Shown: in pieces, positions 44,966 to 53,390 of the stretch | Position numbering within the stretch: position 1 is the stretch's first letter | Layout: the number at the start of each line of letters is the position of its first letter | Assembly (NCBI GenBank): GCA_949840885.1 | Contig: CATKYJ010000004.1 | Location: forward strand, 97,341 to 161,340 | Reading direction: 5' to 3' | DNA length: 64,000 nucleotides | DNA from: an uncultured Acetatifactor sp. | Lineage (GTDB): Bacteria; Bacillota; Clostridia; Lachnospirales; Lachnospiraceae | Translations under genes and position numbers: made by a program | The notes under the pieces: generated by a model | Told to the model about the DNA's origin: nothing | The model's input: the letters and a program-made list of their open reading frames with translations, nothing else | Database searches by the model: none

Positions 44966-46243
44966 TTACCTTACAATCTCCAGCAGCCCCTCTGCTGTCA
45001 GTTTCTTCACAATGGGAATCAGCTCCTCAATCGGCACCTTGATTCTGCTGCTCACAGAAATCAAATCCTCTGTCCCGTCCGCATAAGCAATCAGATTGGT
45101 CATTTTCTTCACTTCCCCGTATATTCCTTTCCGGCTCACCGCAGGGTACAGCCCCCGTTTGCCCAGCTGGGGCTCGCAGAGACAGGTGACGCGGTAATAC
45201 CGATTATATTCCAGGGCATGAAGAATCCTTTTCATCATCTCATAGGAACCCTCCAGCCCCGCCGGTGAAATCAGGCCCATATCGTCCGCAGATGTATGGT
45301 ACTCCGGATATTCCGCATATTTGGACCGGCAGAAATCGCACACCGGCAGATCCACTCCCGGCGCATTGTACTGACGTTCGTCCGATCCCCTCTCCAGATA
45401 ACTGTAGGTCTTATACTCCGGGTAGGCGAAAGAAAGGACATTTTTCATCACACGGTCCGTCAGGGTATTCCCTTTCCTGGTCTCCAGATAGGAATAGGTT
45501 CTGTCGTCCCCCACACAGGTCAAAACGAAGCCTGCCACCGTTTTTTCTTTCATCTCCGAAAGGTGGCGGCTCAGATAGGCGATGGAGCCTATGGTCTCCG
45601 GAACAAAGACGATTCTGTAGGACAGCTTCCTATCCAGGGACTTTAGCCATTTCGCCAGCCAGACAGCCAGCACCGGACCGGACACTTCATTGTTGGCCAT
45701 GGAGGGATGGCAGATATAGGTGGACAGAAGCACTTCCTTATCAGAGGCGCCAGGCAAAAGCACCTCCCCGTAGTTCAGTTCGCCATCGAAAAGCCTGCTG
45801 TCAATAACCATATGATAAGTGCCGGGCTTCAGGGCATCTCTCTGATTTCCGGACATGCAGAAAGCAAATCCGGGTGAATAATAGGAGGTCACGTAAGGAA
45901 TGACATCCGGCTGATCCTCCTCCACTCTGATATAGGGCAGGAGTTCTTCCAGGGTGACGTACTTGTCCACCGGAGCGGAATATCCCATCACATGCAAATT
46001 GTTCTCCCGGTAGTCCACAATACGGCTGCCCTGCTCATCCTCGATATAGCCCTCCCGGATTTCCCATTCCTTTGGCACAGTCCAGTCGAAGACCTGAGTG
46101 CCGCTGGGCACTGAGCATATCTCCAGTTCAGGCACCTGAGCTTTGAGCAGGCGCAGTGTCTCCCGCACGCCCTCTCCCGTCAGGCTCCTTCCGATCGGGA
46201 AGAGCTTCCCCGCAAAGTCATACATCTCCTGTCCTGTCCGCAT
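44966..46243 (-). CDS. DUF4910-type aminopeptidase-like protein with winged-helix tail
   Basis: A 425-residue protein. The N-terminal FPIGRSLTGEGVRETL and the central STYICHPSMANNEVSGP, FVPETIGSI, ERGSDERQYNAPGVDLPV and EYHTSADDM segments are those of the DUF4910 family, which has an M28-like zinc peptidase fold with an inserted domain. About 70 C-terminal residues form a winged-helix-like domain. Family members recur in nonulosonate and O-antigen loci; their substrate is not known. The ATG at 46243 has AAAGGGG upstream, while longer frames run through a direct repeat. Probable zinc ligands His, Asp, Glu and His are visible. Confidence 0.82.
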   Translation of the reverse strand: MRTGQEMYDFAGKLFPIGRSLTGEGVRETLRLLKAQVPELEICSVPSGTQVFDWTVPKEWEIREGYIEDEQGSRIVDYRENNLHVMGYSAPVDKYVTLEELLPYIRVEEDQPDVIPYVTSYYSPGFAFCMSGNQRDALKPGTYHMVIDSRLFDGELNYGEVLLPGASDKEVLLSTYICHPSMANNEVSGPVLAVWLAKWLKSLDRKLSYRIVFVPETIGSIAYLSRHLSEMKEKTVAGFVLTCVGDDRTYSYLETRKGNTLTDRVMKNVLSFAYPEYKTYSYLERGSDERQYNAPGVDLPVCDFCRSKYAEYPEYHTSADDMGLISPAGLEGSYEMMKRILHALEYNRYYRVTCLCEPQLGKRGLYPAVSRKGIYGEVKKMTNLIAYADGTEDLISVSSRIKVPIEELIPIVKKLTAEGLLEIVR

Positions 46244-46266
46244 TTTGCATCCCCTTTCGCAAGTCA

Positions 46267-46360
46267 AGTATGGTCTATATTTTACCATGTGCAAAGCATC
46301 GCACATGGTATTTATGCCATTCGGCATTCCCTGCTATGAGTATGGTCTATATTTTACCAT
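46267..46360 (-). promoter_or_regulatory. Two identical 22-bp direct repeats upstream of the DUF4910 gene
   Basis: The same 22 bases occur at 46267-46288 and 46339-46360, 72 bp apart. On the minus strand each contains ATGGT-AAAATATAG-ACCAT, an inverted repeat that includes a -10-like TAAAAT. Between them is a hairpin with arms CATGTGC and GCACATG. The layout suggests a duplicated operator or tandem promoters for the DUF4910 gene, whose start is 24 bases past the nearer copy. Confidence 0.55.
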
Positions 46361-46426
46361 AATTTTCTAATTAAAAAACATATATAGCAAACTATTCAAA
46401 AAAACTTAAGAAAATTTTACGCAGCG

Positions 46427-47608
46427 CTATCCCACCATGAAATAAGTCTCGCCGGTCAGAAGCCTGGCAAAGAAATACACGCCGCAGAAGAGCTGATAAG
46501 CGAGCACTGCACCGCAGGCCGCAAAGCCTGCCTTAAAAAGAAAGCCCTGCTCCCTCTTGCGCCACAGAAGCCGCCATTTCTCAAAACTGAGGACAAAGAT
46601 CAGGAAAATGGCAAAGCAGTACCCCCAGAGGAAGTTCCCGTCCCTGGAACGGCTCCCTGTCTCCACCAGGCACAGAGCCTCCAGAAAGCCAAGCCCTGTC
46701 ATTCCCCACGCAAAAAGATAACGCCTGTCCCGGAAAAGCTCCCACACGGAAAACAGCAGTACAGCCAGGGGAAACGCAATGGAACACAGCACAGCCAGCT
46801 TGGTTCTGTTTGCATGGAGGGAAAATGTGTACCAGGGGGAAAAGGCGATTCCATGGCCGGTGTCCTCCCCGAACAGCACCATATTCTGCCACAGCACCAC
46901 CCCGCATGCAGGCAGAACCGTGCTTCCCAGCAGGAAGACCTGCCTAAACGGCACTTTCCGGCACAAGTCCGCCAGCAGCTTTATAGCCAGTATCGGTGCG
47001 AACACTGTCAGAAAGCTGGGCTTTATGCCAGTGCAGACAAACAGCAGCGCCGCCAGCGCCGCCCACTGCCTCAGGGTCACGCGCTCCCTGTACCCTGCCT
47101 CCACTTTGAGATAATATATCACTGCCGCAAGAGCCAGCAACTTCATACATTGATAGGTGGAATTGTGCCAGAGATTGCCGGATTGATAACTGACATAGCG
47201 ATACTGCCCTGCATAGGGCCAGAAGAAAGCCATCACAAGATTCAGGGCAAAGGCGCCGGAAAGGGTCAGGGCATCGGTTCTCTCCCTGCCGGCCAGAAGC
47301 CGCAGCAGCCTGTCCGTCAGCACGATGCAAAGCACTGTCACCACAGCCAGGAACAAGGCTATAAGCGCTGTGCCCTCTCCTGCCAGCGCGTAGAGAATCT
47401 GGTAGACATATGCCGTAAAACTGTAGTACCAGCCATCGTCTATGATCATGCTGATGTGATATGGCAGATCCGACTGGAAATACCGGTTGTCATAATCCAG
47501 GGGCTGGACGGACTGCATGTAAAACAGATACAGGCACAATCCCCCATAGACAAAAATGCCCGCCCACAAAAGCCATATGATGTATCGTTCCTTTTTCCTG
47601 TTGTCCAT
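46427..47608 (-). CDS. GT-C-like polytopic membrane protein
   Basis: A 393-residue protein with about ten spans. The first external loop (YDNRYFQSDLPYHISMI) has the acidic and His residues expected near the active site of GT-C lipid-linked sugar transferases; WPYAGQYRYVSYQSGNLWHNSTYQ is a second long external stretch. No family name could be given with confidence. The ATG at 47608 has GGGAG five bases upstream. A strong promoter lies at 47658-47687. It opens the unit containing the nonulosonate genes. Confidence 0.7.
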   Translation of the reverse strand: MDNRKKERYIIWLLWAGIFVYGGLCLYLFYMQSVQPLDYDNRYFQSDLPYHISMIIDDGWYYSFTAYVYQILYALAGEGTALIALFLAVVTVLCIVLTDRLLRLLAGRERTDALTLSGAFALNLVMAFFWPYAGQYRYVSYQSGNLWHNSTYQCMKLLALAAVIYYLKVEAGYRERVTLRQWAALAALLFVCTGIKPSFLTVFAPILAIKLLADLCRKVPFRQVFLLGSTVLPACGVVLWQNMVLFGEDTGHGIAFSPWYTFSLHANRTKLAVLCSIAFPLAVLLFSVWELFRDRRYLFAWGMTGLGFLEALCLVETGSRSRDGNFLWGYCFAIFLIFVLSFEKWRLLWRKREQGFLFKAGFAACGAVLAYQLFCGVYFFARLLTGETYFMVG

Positions 47609-47657
47609 TTTGCTCCCTGCTCTCATTCCGCCGCCGGAAACGGCCTCTTATCACACC

Positions 47658-47687
47658 ATTCTAGCAACCCTCTTCTTCCTTTGTCAA
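47658..47687 (-). promoter_or_regulatory. Strong sigma-A-type promoter
   Basis: TTGACA (47687-47682, perfect), an 18-bp spacer and TAGAAT (47663-47658, 5/6) on the minus strand. The predicted start site is about 43 bases upstream of the ATG at 47608. It is the best promoter match in the window and may drive the genes down to the SGNH hydrolase at 35657. Confidence 0.75.
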
Positions 47688-47747
47688 GCAAATTAGGCAA
47701 TTCTTCCCTTGTGTTTCCGGCAGGGCTGATATAAAATAGGGAGAGTA

Positions 47748-47864
47748 GTGTGAAAGAAATCGCTAAGCTCCAAAGTACTTCGCTATGTGATTTCAAGCTT
47801 CACACGAAAAATGCCTAAAACAAGGCGTTTTTCATCCGGATTTGAGCCGCAGCTAAGCTGCGGC
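47748..47864. repeat. Composite hairpin element between divergent genes
   Basis: The 306-bp gap between the divergent genes at 47608 and 47915 holds three nested or adjacent inverted repeats. First, GTGTGAA...TTCACAC (47748-47754 with 47799-47805) encloses GAAATC...GATTTC. Second, GAAAAATGCCT and AAGGCGTTTTTC (47806-47833) form a terminator-like hairpin. Third, GCCGCAGC-TAA-GCTGCGGC (47846-47864) is a perfect palindrome. The block could insulate the two transcription units or be a small immobile repeat. Confidence 0.6.
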
Positions 47865-47914
47865 ATAGGGAGTATCCATCTTCCATAAAAATATTTGATG
47901 ATTGGAGTCGCTTT

Positions 47915-49381
47915 ATGCTGTCACATAGATTTTCAAAAAAACGCTATATTTTTCTTCTCTTCTTTTTGCTTATTGCCTGTTTTGGAATTGTCATTGGCAT
48001 CCTGCATAATCATACATCCGACGATCCCCAAATCTGCAATGCCAAAATGAATGATGATCTGGCATTGATGTCCACCGAAAACTATGAAAGCGTATTTCTT
48101 TCCATGCATTCCCCGGAATACTTTACCAAAGAAGTTTTTTCAACCTATCTGGGCCAGGACACCCTGGTCGCTTCGCACACCCTTTTGAATGCCCGGGAGA
48201 TTTCTATGTATCTGGACAGCGTGTTCCGCTCCGGCAACGAAATAAGTCATGTATATATGTGTCTGGATCCTGATCTTCTCTGGAGGTCGGCTGATCAAAA
48301 TTCTAAAGCATGGGAGAAAGAACTGACAAATCATTTATATTCTTATATAAAGAAGTACCCGGATGTCTCATTTGAAATCCTTTTGCCTTATCCATATATC
48401 GACTACTGGTTATCCATGAGCGAAAAGAATCTGGACACCACACTCAGCGTTTATCAGGCACTGGCAGATGAACTGTCCGCCTATCCTAATGCAAAAGCAT
48501 TTTTTCCCGGCGGCGAATATTGGCTTATGGTAAACCCGGACAACTATGAAAATTCCCTTTTTGATGCCAACGCCATTATTACCCAGAAAATATTTCTGTA
48601 CACTTTTTGTGACCAGATCTTTCAGATTACTCCGACATCAGAAGAAAAAGAGTTTACGGATGGCTTCCTGGAAGTCATTTCCCGCGAAAAACATAACCCT
48701 ACTTACTATCCCGATCTGTCCCAATGGAATCTTGTCTTCTTCGGGGACAGCATCTTTGCTATGTTTCCCGGCAGTTACTCTGTCCCCGGATATATCACGG
48801 GCCTGGCAAATGCAACGACCTACAATTATTCCGTCGGCGGCAGTACCGCCTCCCTGCGCGGAGAGGACGGCAGCGATTTTCCAAATGTGATGGATGCTTT
48901 CCTGGCTGACGATGGGATTACTCCAAACGGTGCTACCATATTCTGTCCGGATGGAATGCAGGACGGAGGAATAGCGTCAAAGAAGCTTTGCTTCCTTTTT
49001 CAGTTTGGCATAAATGATTTCTACTCAAATATGCCGCCCGCAAACCCGGCTGACCCGTTTGACATCAACACTTACGAGGGTGCTCTGCGCACCTGTATTT
49101 CCAGGCTGCAGGAAAAATACCCTGATGCATGCTACATTCTCATGTCCCCGACCCATGTACTCAGCACAGAGGACGTCAAGTTCACCCTCGCTGATTATGT
49201 TGAGATTATGCAGAAGATTTCCGGTGAAATGAATTTATACTTCATCGACAATTACAATGACTTTGTCATAACGGAAGAAAACATGTCCGAGTATCTCCTG
49301 GACGGCTGCCACCCCGGCCCGGAGGCAAGGCTGGCAATCGCTTCCAGAATCATGTATTTTATAGAAGAAAACCTGAATTAG
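47915..49381 (+). CDS. Membrane-anchored SGNH hydrolase with an extra N-terminal domain
   Basis: A 488-residue protein with a signal anchor (about residues 11-29), an N-terminal external domain (about 40-255) that looks like a second, motif-poor SGNH-type unit, and a complete SGNH domain: VFFGDSIFAMF (Ser near 278), YSVGGSTAS, FQFGINDFYS and DGCHPGPEA (Asp463, His466). It is probably an esterase for surface polymers. TTGGAG lies eight bases before the ATG. It is on the plus strand and its last 23 bases overlap the convergent GT2 gene. The coding sequence is AT-richer than its neighbours. Confidence 0.8.
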   Translation: MLSHRFSKKRYIFLLFFLLIACFGIVIGILHNHTSDDPQICNAKMNDDLALMSTENYESVFLSMHSPEYFTKEVFSTYLGQDTLVASHTLLNAREISMYLDSVFRSGNEISHVYMCLDPDLLWRSADQNSKAWEKELTNHLYSYIKKYPDVSFEILLPYPYIDYWLSMSEKNLDTTLSVYQALADELSAYPNAKAFFPGGEYWLMVNPDNYENSLFDANAIITQKIFLYTFCDQIFQITPTSEEKEFTDGFLEVISREKHNPTYYPDLSQWNLVFFGDSIFAMFPGSYSVPGYITGLANATTYNYSVGGSTASLRGEDGSDFPNVMDAFLADDGITPNGATIFCPDGMQDGGIASKKLCFLFQFGINDFYSNMPPANPADPFDINTYEGALRTCISRLQEKYPDACYILMSPTHVLSTEDVKFTLADYVEIMQKISGEMNLYFIDNYNDFVITEENMSEYLLDGCHPGPEARLAIASRIMYFIEENLN

Positions 49382-50321
49382 CTTCCTTTCGCTCGTCCAT
49401 ATTGATCTTCTCCCGAATGACATACTGGGGTGAATTGTTCAGGCTGATATAGATGCGCCCGATGTACTCTCCGATCAGTCCCAGCATCAGCATGATCATG
49501 CCGCCGAAGAATACCAGCGCCGACATCAGCGAGCTGAAGCCCATTGGTACGGCGGGATTGATCAGCCGCTTGATAATGGTATAGAACCCATACAGAAAGC
49601 CTGCCGCAGCGCAGACAGCGCCCAGGGCGGTGGCTATCCGAAGCGGCTTTACCGAAAAGGCCGTAAATCCGTTGAACCAAAGGGAGAACAGCTTTTTAAA
49701 GGTATAGCCGGAGCTTCCCTCCTCCCGCTCCCTGTGGTCCACGGGCACATTGGTGATGTTCCTGGTGGCCCTGAGCACCAGGCCGATGATGTAGGGATAG
49801 GAGTTCTCATAGCGGATCATGTCCTCCACCACGAACCGTTTCGCCGCAAAGTAGCTGGAAATATAAAGGTCTGCAGGCTTTCCCAGCATGGAGCGGGTCA
49901 TCCTCTCGTTGACCTTGCTGCCCAGGTTGCGGAATGCGGAATGCTGCTTGTGGTCATATCTGGCGTACACCGCGTCATATCCCTCTTCCAGCTTGTCTAT
50001 GAGCCTGTCCACCTGGTCTGCCGGGGTCTGGCCATCATCGTCAAGGCATACCACATAGTCTCCGTCCGAATGCCGCAGACCTGCCATCAAAGCGGAATGC
50101 TGTCCGAAGTTTTTTGCAAAGTCGATTCCCCTGATATTTTCATGGGCTTCGCAGAGCCTGCGGATGGTTCCCAGCGTATCGTCCGGCGAGCAGTCGTTCA
50201 CCAAAAAGATATCATATCCGTACTGTTCCATCGTCTTCATTTTTTCCTGGATCTCCGCTATCACACGGGGGAGCGTATGCTCCGAGCGATAGCAGGGGAT
50301 CACAAAGCTGATTTTCTTCAT
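49359..50321 (-). CDS. GtrB/ArnC-like polyprenyl-phosphate glycosyltransferase
   Basis: A 320-residue GT2 enzyme with the GT-A motifs ISFVIPCYRSEHTL, IFLVNDCSPDD, FAKNFGQHSALMAGL and VVCLDDDGQTP and two C-terminal spans, as in ArnC and GtrB. It should load one sugar on undecaprenyl phosphate for later transfer outside the membrane, perhaps by one of the GT-C-like proteins. It is a distant paralogue of the enzyme at 32999. The C-terminal codons overlap the convergent SGNH gene by 23 bases. Confidence 0.88.
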   Translation of the reverse strand: MKKISFVIPCYRSEHTLPRVIAEIQEKMKTMEQYGYDIFLVNDCSPDDTLGTIRRLCEAHENIRGIDFAKNFGQHSALMAGLRHSDGDYVVCLDDDGQTPADQVDRLIDKLEEGYDAVYARYDHKQHSAFRNLGSKVNERMTRSMLGKPADLYISSYFAAKRFVVEDMIRYENSYPYIIGLVLRATRNITNVPVDHREREEGSSGYTFKKLFSLWFNGFTAFSVKPLRIATALGAVCAAAGFLYGFYTIIKRLINPAVPMGFSSLMSALVFFGGMIMLMLGLIGEYIGRIYISLNNSPQYVIREKINMDERKEANSGFLL

Positions 50322-50352
50322 TTGTCCCGCTCACTTCCTGTTCTTTCCTGCC

Positions 50353-50916
50353 CTAAACACATATCGATTTCGGGGCGTCCCCGGCATTCCCGGCCGGGTT
50401 CAGCGCCGCCATCCAGATGATGTCATAGTATTCCCCATCAATGCGCACATCATCCCGCAGGCCCCCCTCCAAAACAAACCCGGCTTTTTCATAGCTGCGG
50501 ATGGCCTGTTTGTTGCCGGAGAGTGCGCGCAGGTAAATCCTGTGCAGCTTCTCCTCCTCAAAACAGTAGCGCAGCATCAGCTTTGCCGCCGCTGTGCCGA
50601 TTCCCCTGCCCCGGGCCTTTTCCTCGCCGATGAAGATTCCGTACTCTGCCTTGTTGTGCCGCCTGTCGATGTCCCGGATATACACGCTTCCCAGGGGTTG
50701 GTCCGTGGCAAGGTCGCAGATAATCGTCTGCACTACCCTGCCGGTCTCTATCATATTCCTGATCCAGTCCTCATGCCCTTCTCTGGTAAAAAGCTCCTGG
50801 TAGATGAAATTCTTCCGCACGGCATTTTGATTGCGCCATGCCACGATTAAATCCGTGTCGTCATGCGTCAATAGCCGCAGATAAATGCCCTTTTCCCTGT
50901 CTTCATATCGCTCCAT
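50353..50916 (-). CDS. GNAT acetyltransferase, PseH-like
   Basis: A 187-residue GNAT protein: LRLLTHDDTDLIVAWRNQ at the start, GSVYIRDIDRRHNKAEYGIFIGEEKARGRGIG in parts (the acetyl-CoA loop RGRGIG), then FEEEKLHRIYLRALSGN and AIRSYEKAGFVLEG. This matches the RimJ/RimL group that includes PseH, which acetylates the C4 amine of the pseudaminic precursor. A PseC-like aminotransferase lies 1.1 kb upstream in the same run, supporting that role. If the formyl domain of the PseI fusion modifies the same amine, this enzyme could instead serve Fuc4N. The ATG at 50916 matches the family start. Confidence 0.7.
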   Translation of the reverse strand: MERYEDREKGIYLRLLTHDDTDLIVAWRNQNAVRKNFIYQELFTREGHEDWIRNMIETGRVVQTIICDLATDQPLGSVYIRDIDRRHNKAEYGIFIGEEKARGRGIGTAAAKLMLRYCFEEEKLHRIYLRALSGNKQAIRSYEKAGFVLEGGLRDDVRIDGEYYDIIWMAALNPAGNAGDAPKSICV

Positions 50917-51045
50917 GCCTAATTGTCTCTCCGTTTCGCCGCAGGCCGGCTGCGCTTCTTTGATGGATCCATTATGCATCCTTGTGCTTCGTTACGCGGG
51001 ATCCGCCGCGCTTTTTGTGTTTCTTCGCACTTCCCGTCACGCCGC

Positions 51046-52011
51046 CTACGGCATGCTCTCTGCGTCCCCTCTCATCCGCTCCTGCTTTTCGGCGCTGACT
51101 TTCGTCAAACGGTATTCAAAATCCCGTCTGTCCTTGGCCGTCAGCACCTCCAGAATCATGCCGGCGAAAAAGGACTGGATACCGGCCAGAACCATAAAGC
51201 CGCACACAATCAGCGTGGGGAAGCGCGGCACCAGCCCCGTTGCCAGGTATTCCCTGAAAATGGGAATCAAAAACAGCAGGGCGGCCGCCACCAAAACCAG
51301 ACAGATCGCCCCGAAAAAGCGGGCCGGCCTGTAGTTGCGGTACAACTGCAGCATCTTCCGTATGACGCGCAGGCCATCCTTGTATGTGTTGAGCTTGGAT
51401 ACGCTGCCCTCCGGGCGGTCGCGGTACTCCACCACCACATTCTCCACCTGCATATTGTAATTCACCGCATGGATGGTCATCTCTGTCTCTATCTCAAATC
51501 CCTTGGAAAAAACCGGAAAAGTCTTGACGAACTCATAGCTGAAAGCCCGGTATCCTGTCATAATGTCCTTGATGTCCGTGCGGAACAGGCCGTTGATGCC
51601 TGCACGCATGAGGCTGTTTCCGAAATTATGGAAAGGACGTTTGTTCTCTGTAAAATAGGTGGAGGAAAGCCTGTCCCCCACCACCATGTCCGCGTCCTGC
51701 TCCAGCACCCTGTTTGTCATCTCCCTGGCGCAGTTTAAGGGATAAGTATCGTCTCCGTCCATCATCAAATAGCACTGTGCCTGGATTTCCCGGAACATCC
51801 TGCGGATCACGTTTCCCTTGCCCTGTTTGCGCTCCCGGCGGACTACCGCCCCCTGGGCTCTTGCCAACTCTGCGGTCCGGTCGGTGGAATTGTTGTCATA
51901 GACATAAACCACGGCCTCGGGCAGAGCCTCCCTGGCCTCCCTCACCACTTTTTCAATGGTGCGCTCCTCATTGTAACAGGGAATCAATACTGCTATTTTA
52001 TCCATGTGCAT
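51046..52011 (-). CDS. Membrane-associated family 2 glycosyltransferase
   Basis: A 321-residue GT2 protein: IAVLIPCYNEERTIEKVV, VYVYDNNSTDRT, LMMDGDDTYPL and IMTGYRAFS, followed by two C-terminal spans (about 230-285). It resembles polyprenyl-phosphate hexose synthases and the transferases that put N-acetylhexosamines on lipid carriers. GGGAG lies six bases before the ATG. It is between the PseC-like and GNAT genes. Acceptor and donor are unknown. Confidence 0.86.
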   Translation of the reverse strand: MHMDKIAVLIPCYNEERTIEKVVREAREALPEAVVYVYDNNSTDRTAELARAQGAVVRRERKQGKGNVIRRMFREIQAQCYLMMDGDDTYPLNCAREMTNRVLEQDADMVVGDRLSSTYFTENKRPFHNFGNSLMRAGINGLFRTDIKDIMTGYRAFSYEFVKTFPVFSKGFEIETEMTIHAVNYNMQVENVVVEYRDRPEGSVSKLNTYKDGLRVIRKMLQLYRNYRPARFFGAICLVLVAAALLFLIPIFREYLATGLVPRFPTLIVCGFMVLAGIQSFFAGMILEVLTAKDRRDFEYRLTKVSAEKQERMRGDAESMP

Positions 52012-52033
52012 CGTCTTCTCCCGTCAGTACATC

Positions 52034-53233
52034 CTATGCGCGGTAATGGGAAACCACTTTCCTCACGGCTTCAATGACTTCCTCCACATCCCTGTCTGTC
52101 AGGCTGTAGTGCAGCGGAAGGCTCATGGCTTCCTCATAGTATTTCTCCGCATTGGGGCAGAGCCCCTTTTCATATCCCAGCTTCTCATAATAGGAATGCC
52201 AGTAAACCGGCAGATAATGCACCTGGGAATAAATATTTTCCGCCCGCAGCGCGTCAAAGAACTGCCGCCTGTCACAGGTTAGTCTCTCCGGCCTAATCCG
52301 CAGAATATACAGATGCCTCACCGTATCCGACTCCGGTATCTCCCGCTGCACAGCCACTTCAGGCATGTCCGCAAAGGCCCTGTCGTATCTGGCCACGATT
52401 TCCCTGCGTCTGGCCGCGAACCTGTCCAGCTTCCCGAACTGGCTCAAAAGCAGTGCCGCCTGGATGTCCGTCATCCGATAGTTAAAGCCCAGTTCCACCT
52501 GCTCATTGTACCAAAGCGCATCCAGCGGATGCACCATTTCCTCCCTGTTTCTGGTGATCCCATGGGCGCGCAGGCGGTTCAGTCTGCGGTACAGCCCCTC
52601 GTCATCCGTGGTGATGGCGCCGCCCTCGCCGGAGGTGATGGTCTTCACCGGATGGAAGCTAAAGCAAGTCATGTCCGCTATGCTCCCCACGGGTTTTCCC
52701 CTATAGCGGGTGCCAATGGCATGCGCCGCGTCCTCGATCAGCGTCAGGCTGTGCTTTTTGCAGATCTCCCCTATGGCCTCATGCTCCACGGCCTGGCCGG
52801 TAAAATCCACGGCCACGATTCCCCTGGTGCGGGGAGTGACCAGTTTCTCAATGGAGGCCGGGTCAATGTTGTAGGTGTCCGGATTGATGTCAGCGAACAC
52901 CGGCTTCGCGCCGCAGTACAGGATGCAGTTGGCCGATGCTGCAAAGGTGATGGAACTGACTATGACCTCATCCCCCTGCCCAAAACCTGCTGCCATGGCC
53001 GCCAGATGGAGCGCTGCCGTTCCATTGCTCACAAGCACGGCGTACTTTGCCCCCGTGACTTGGCAGATCTTTTCCTCCGCCGCAGCGATCATGGGGCCGC
53101 AGGTCAGATTGTCGCTTCGCAGCGTCTCTGCCACGGCCTTTATGTCGTCTTCATCAATATACTGCTTTCCATAGCTAAGCGGTGTCTCCCTCACCGGAGT
53201 CCCGCCAAATATTGCCAATTGCTCCACTTTCAT
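52034..53233 (-). CDS. pseC: PseC-like UDP-sugar 4-aminotransferase
   Basis: A 399-residue PLP enzyme of the DegT family: LVSNGTAALHLAAMA, VDFTGQAVEHEAIGE, EDAAHAIGT (Asp168), FSFHPVKTITSGEGG (PLP lysine 197), LGFNYRMTDIQAAL and VHYLPVYWHSYYEKLGY. The HPVKTIT lysine loop and overall order match PseC, which aminates UDP-2-acetamido-2,6-dideoxy-L-arabino-hexos-4-ulose. PseG, PseI and PseF are in the window, but PseB, its substrate supplier, is not. Alternatives are other UDP-4-keto sugar transaminases such as PglE/LegC. A promoter is at 53315-53343. Confidence 0.78.
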   Translation of the reverse strand: MKVEQLAIFGGTPVRETPLSYGKQYIDEDDIKAVAETLRSDNLTCGPMIAAAEEKICQVTGAKYAVLVSNGTAALHLAAMAAGFGQGDEVIVSSITFAASANCILYCGAKPVFADINPDTYNIDPASIEKLVTPRTRGIVAVDFTGQAVEHEAIGEICKKHSLTLIEDAAHAIGTRYRGKPVGSIADMTCFSFHPVKTITSGEGGAITTDDEGLYRRLNRLRAHGITRNREEMVHPLDALWYNEQVELGFNYRMTDIQAALLLSQFGKLDRFAARRREIVARYDRAFADMPEVAVQREIPESDTVRHLYILRIRPERLTCDRRQFFDALRAENIYSQVHYLPVYWHSYYEKLGYEKGLCPNAEKYYEEAMSLPLHYSLTDRDVEEVIEAVRKVVSHYRA

Positions 53234-53278
53234 CCTCTCCTTTGTTCCGGCCGCTCTCTGCGTTGAATAGCTTTTTGA

Positions 53279-53307
53279 TTACAGGGTTCGCGAAGCGGTT
53301 CCTGTAA
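53279..53307 (-). promoter_or_regulatory. Inverted repeat in the pseC leader
   Basis: TTACAGG and CCTGTAA form 7-bp arms around 15 bases that contain the palindrome TTCGCGAA. It lies directly downstream of the candidate pseC promoter and about 45 bases before the start codon, so it would be in the leader RNA or act as an operator. Confidence 0.4.
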
Positions 53308-53314
53308 TAAGGTC

Positions 53315-53343
53315 ATTCTATCATATCATCCCTGAAAAGGCAA
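53315..53343 (-). promoter_or_regulatory. Candidate promoter for the pseC unit
   Basis: TTGCCT (53343-53338), a 17-bp spacer and TAGAAT (53320-53315) on the minus strand, in the 157-bp gap between glf and pseC. The -35 is 4/6 and the -10 is 5/6. The leader would be about 75 bases and include the inverted repeat at 53279-53307. Confidence 0.5.
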
Positions 53344-53390
53344 ATTATACTTCTGCACGAAAACACTTCGCGGAACTACCTGTGAACTGT

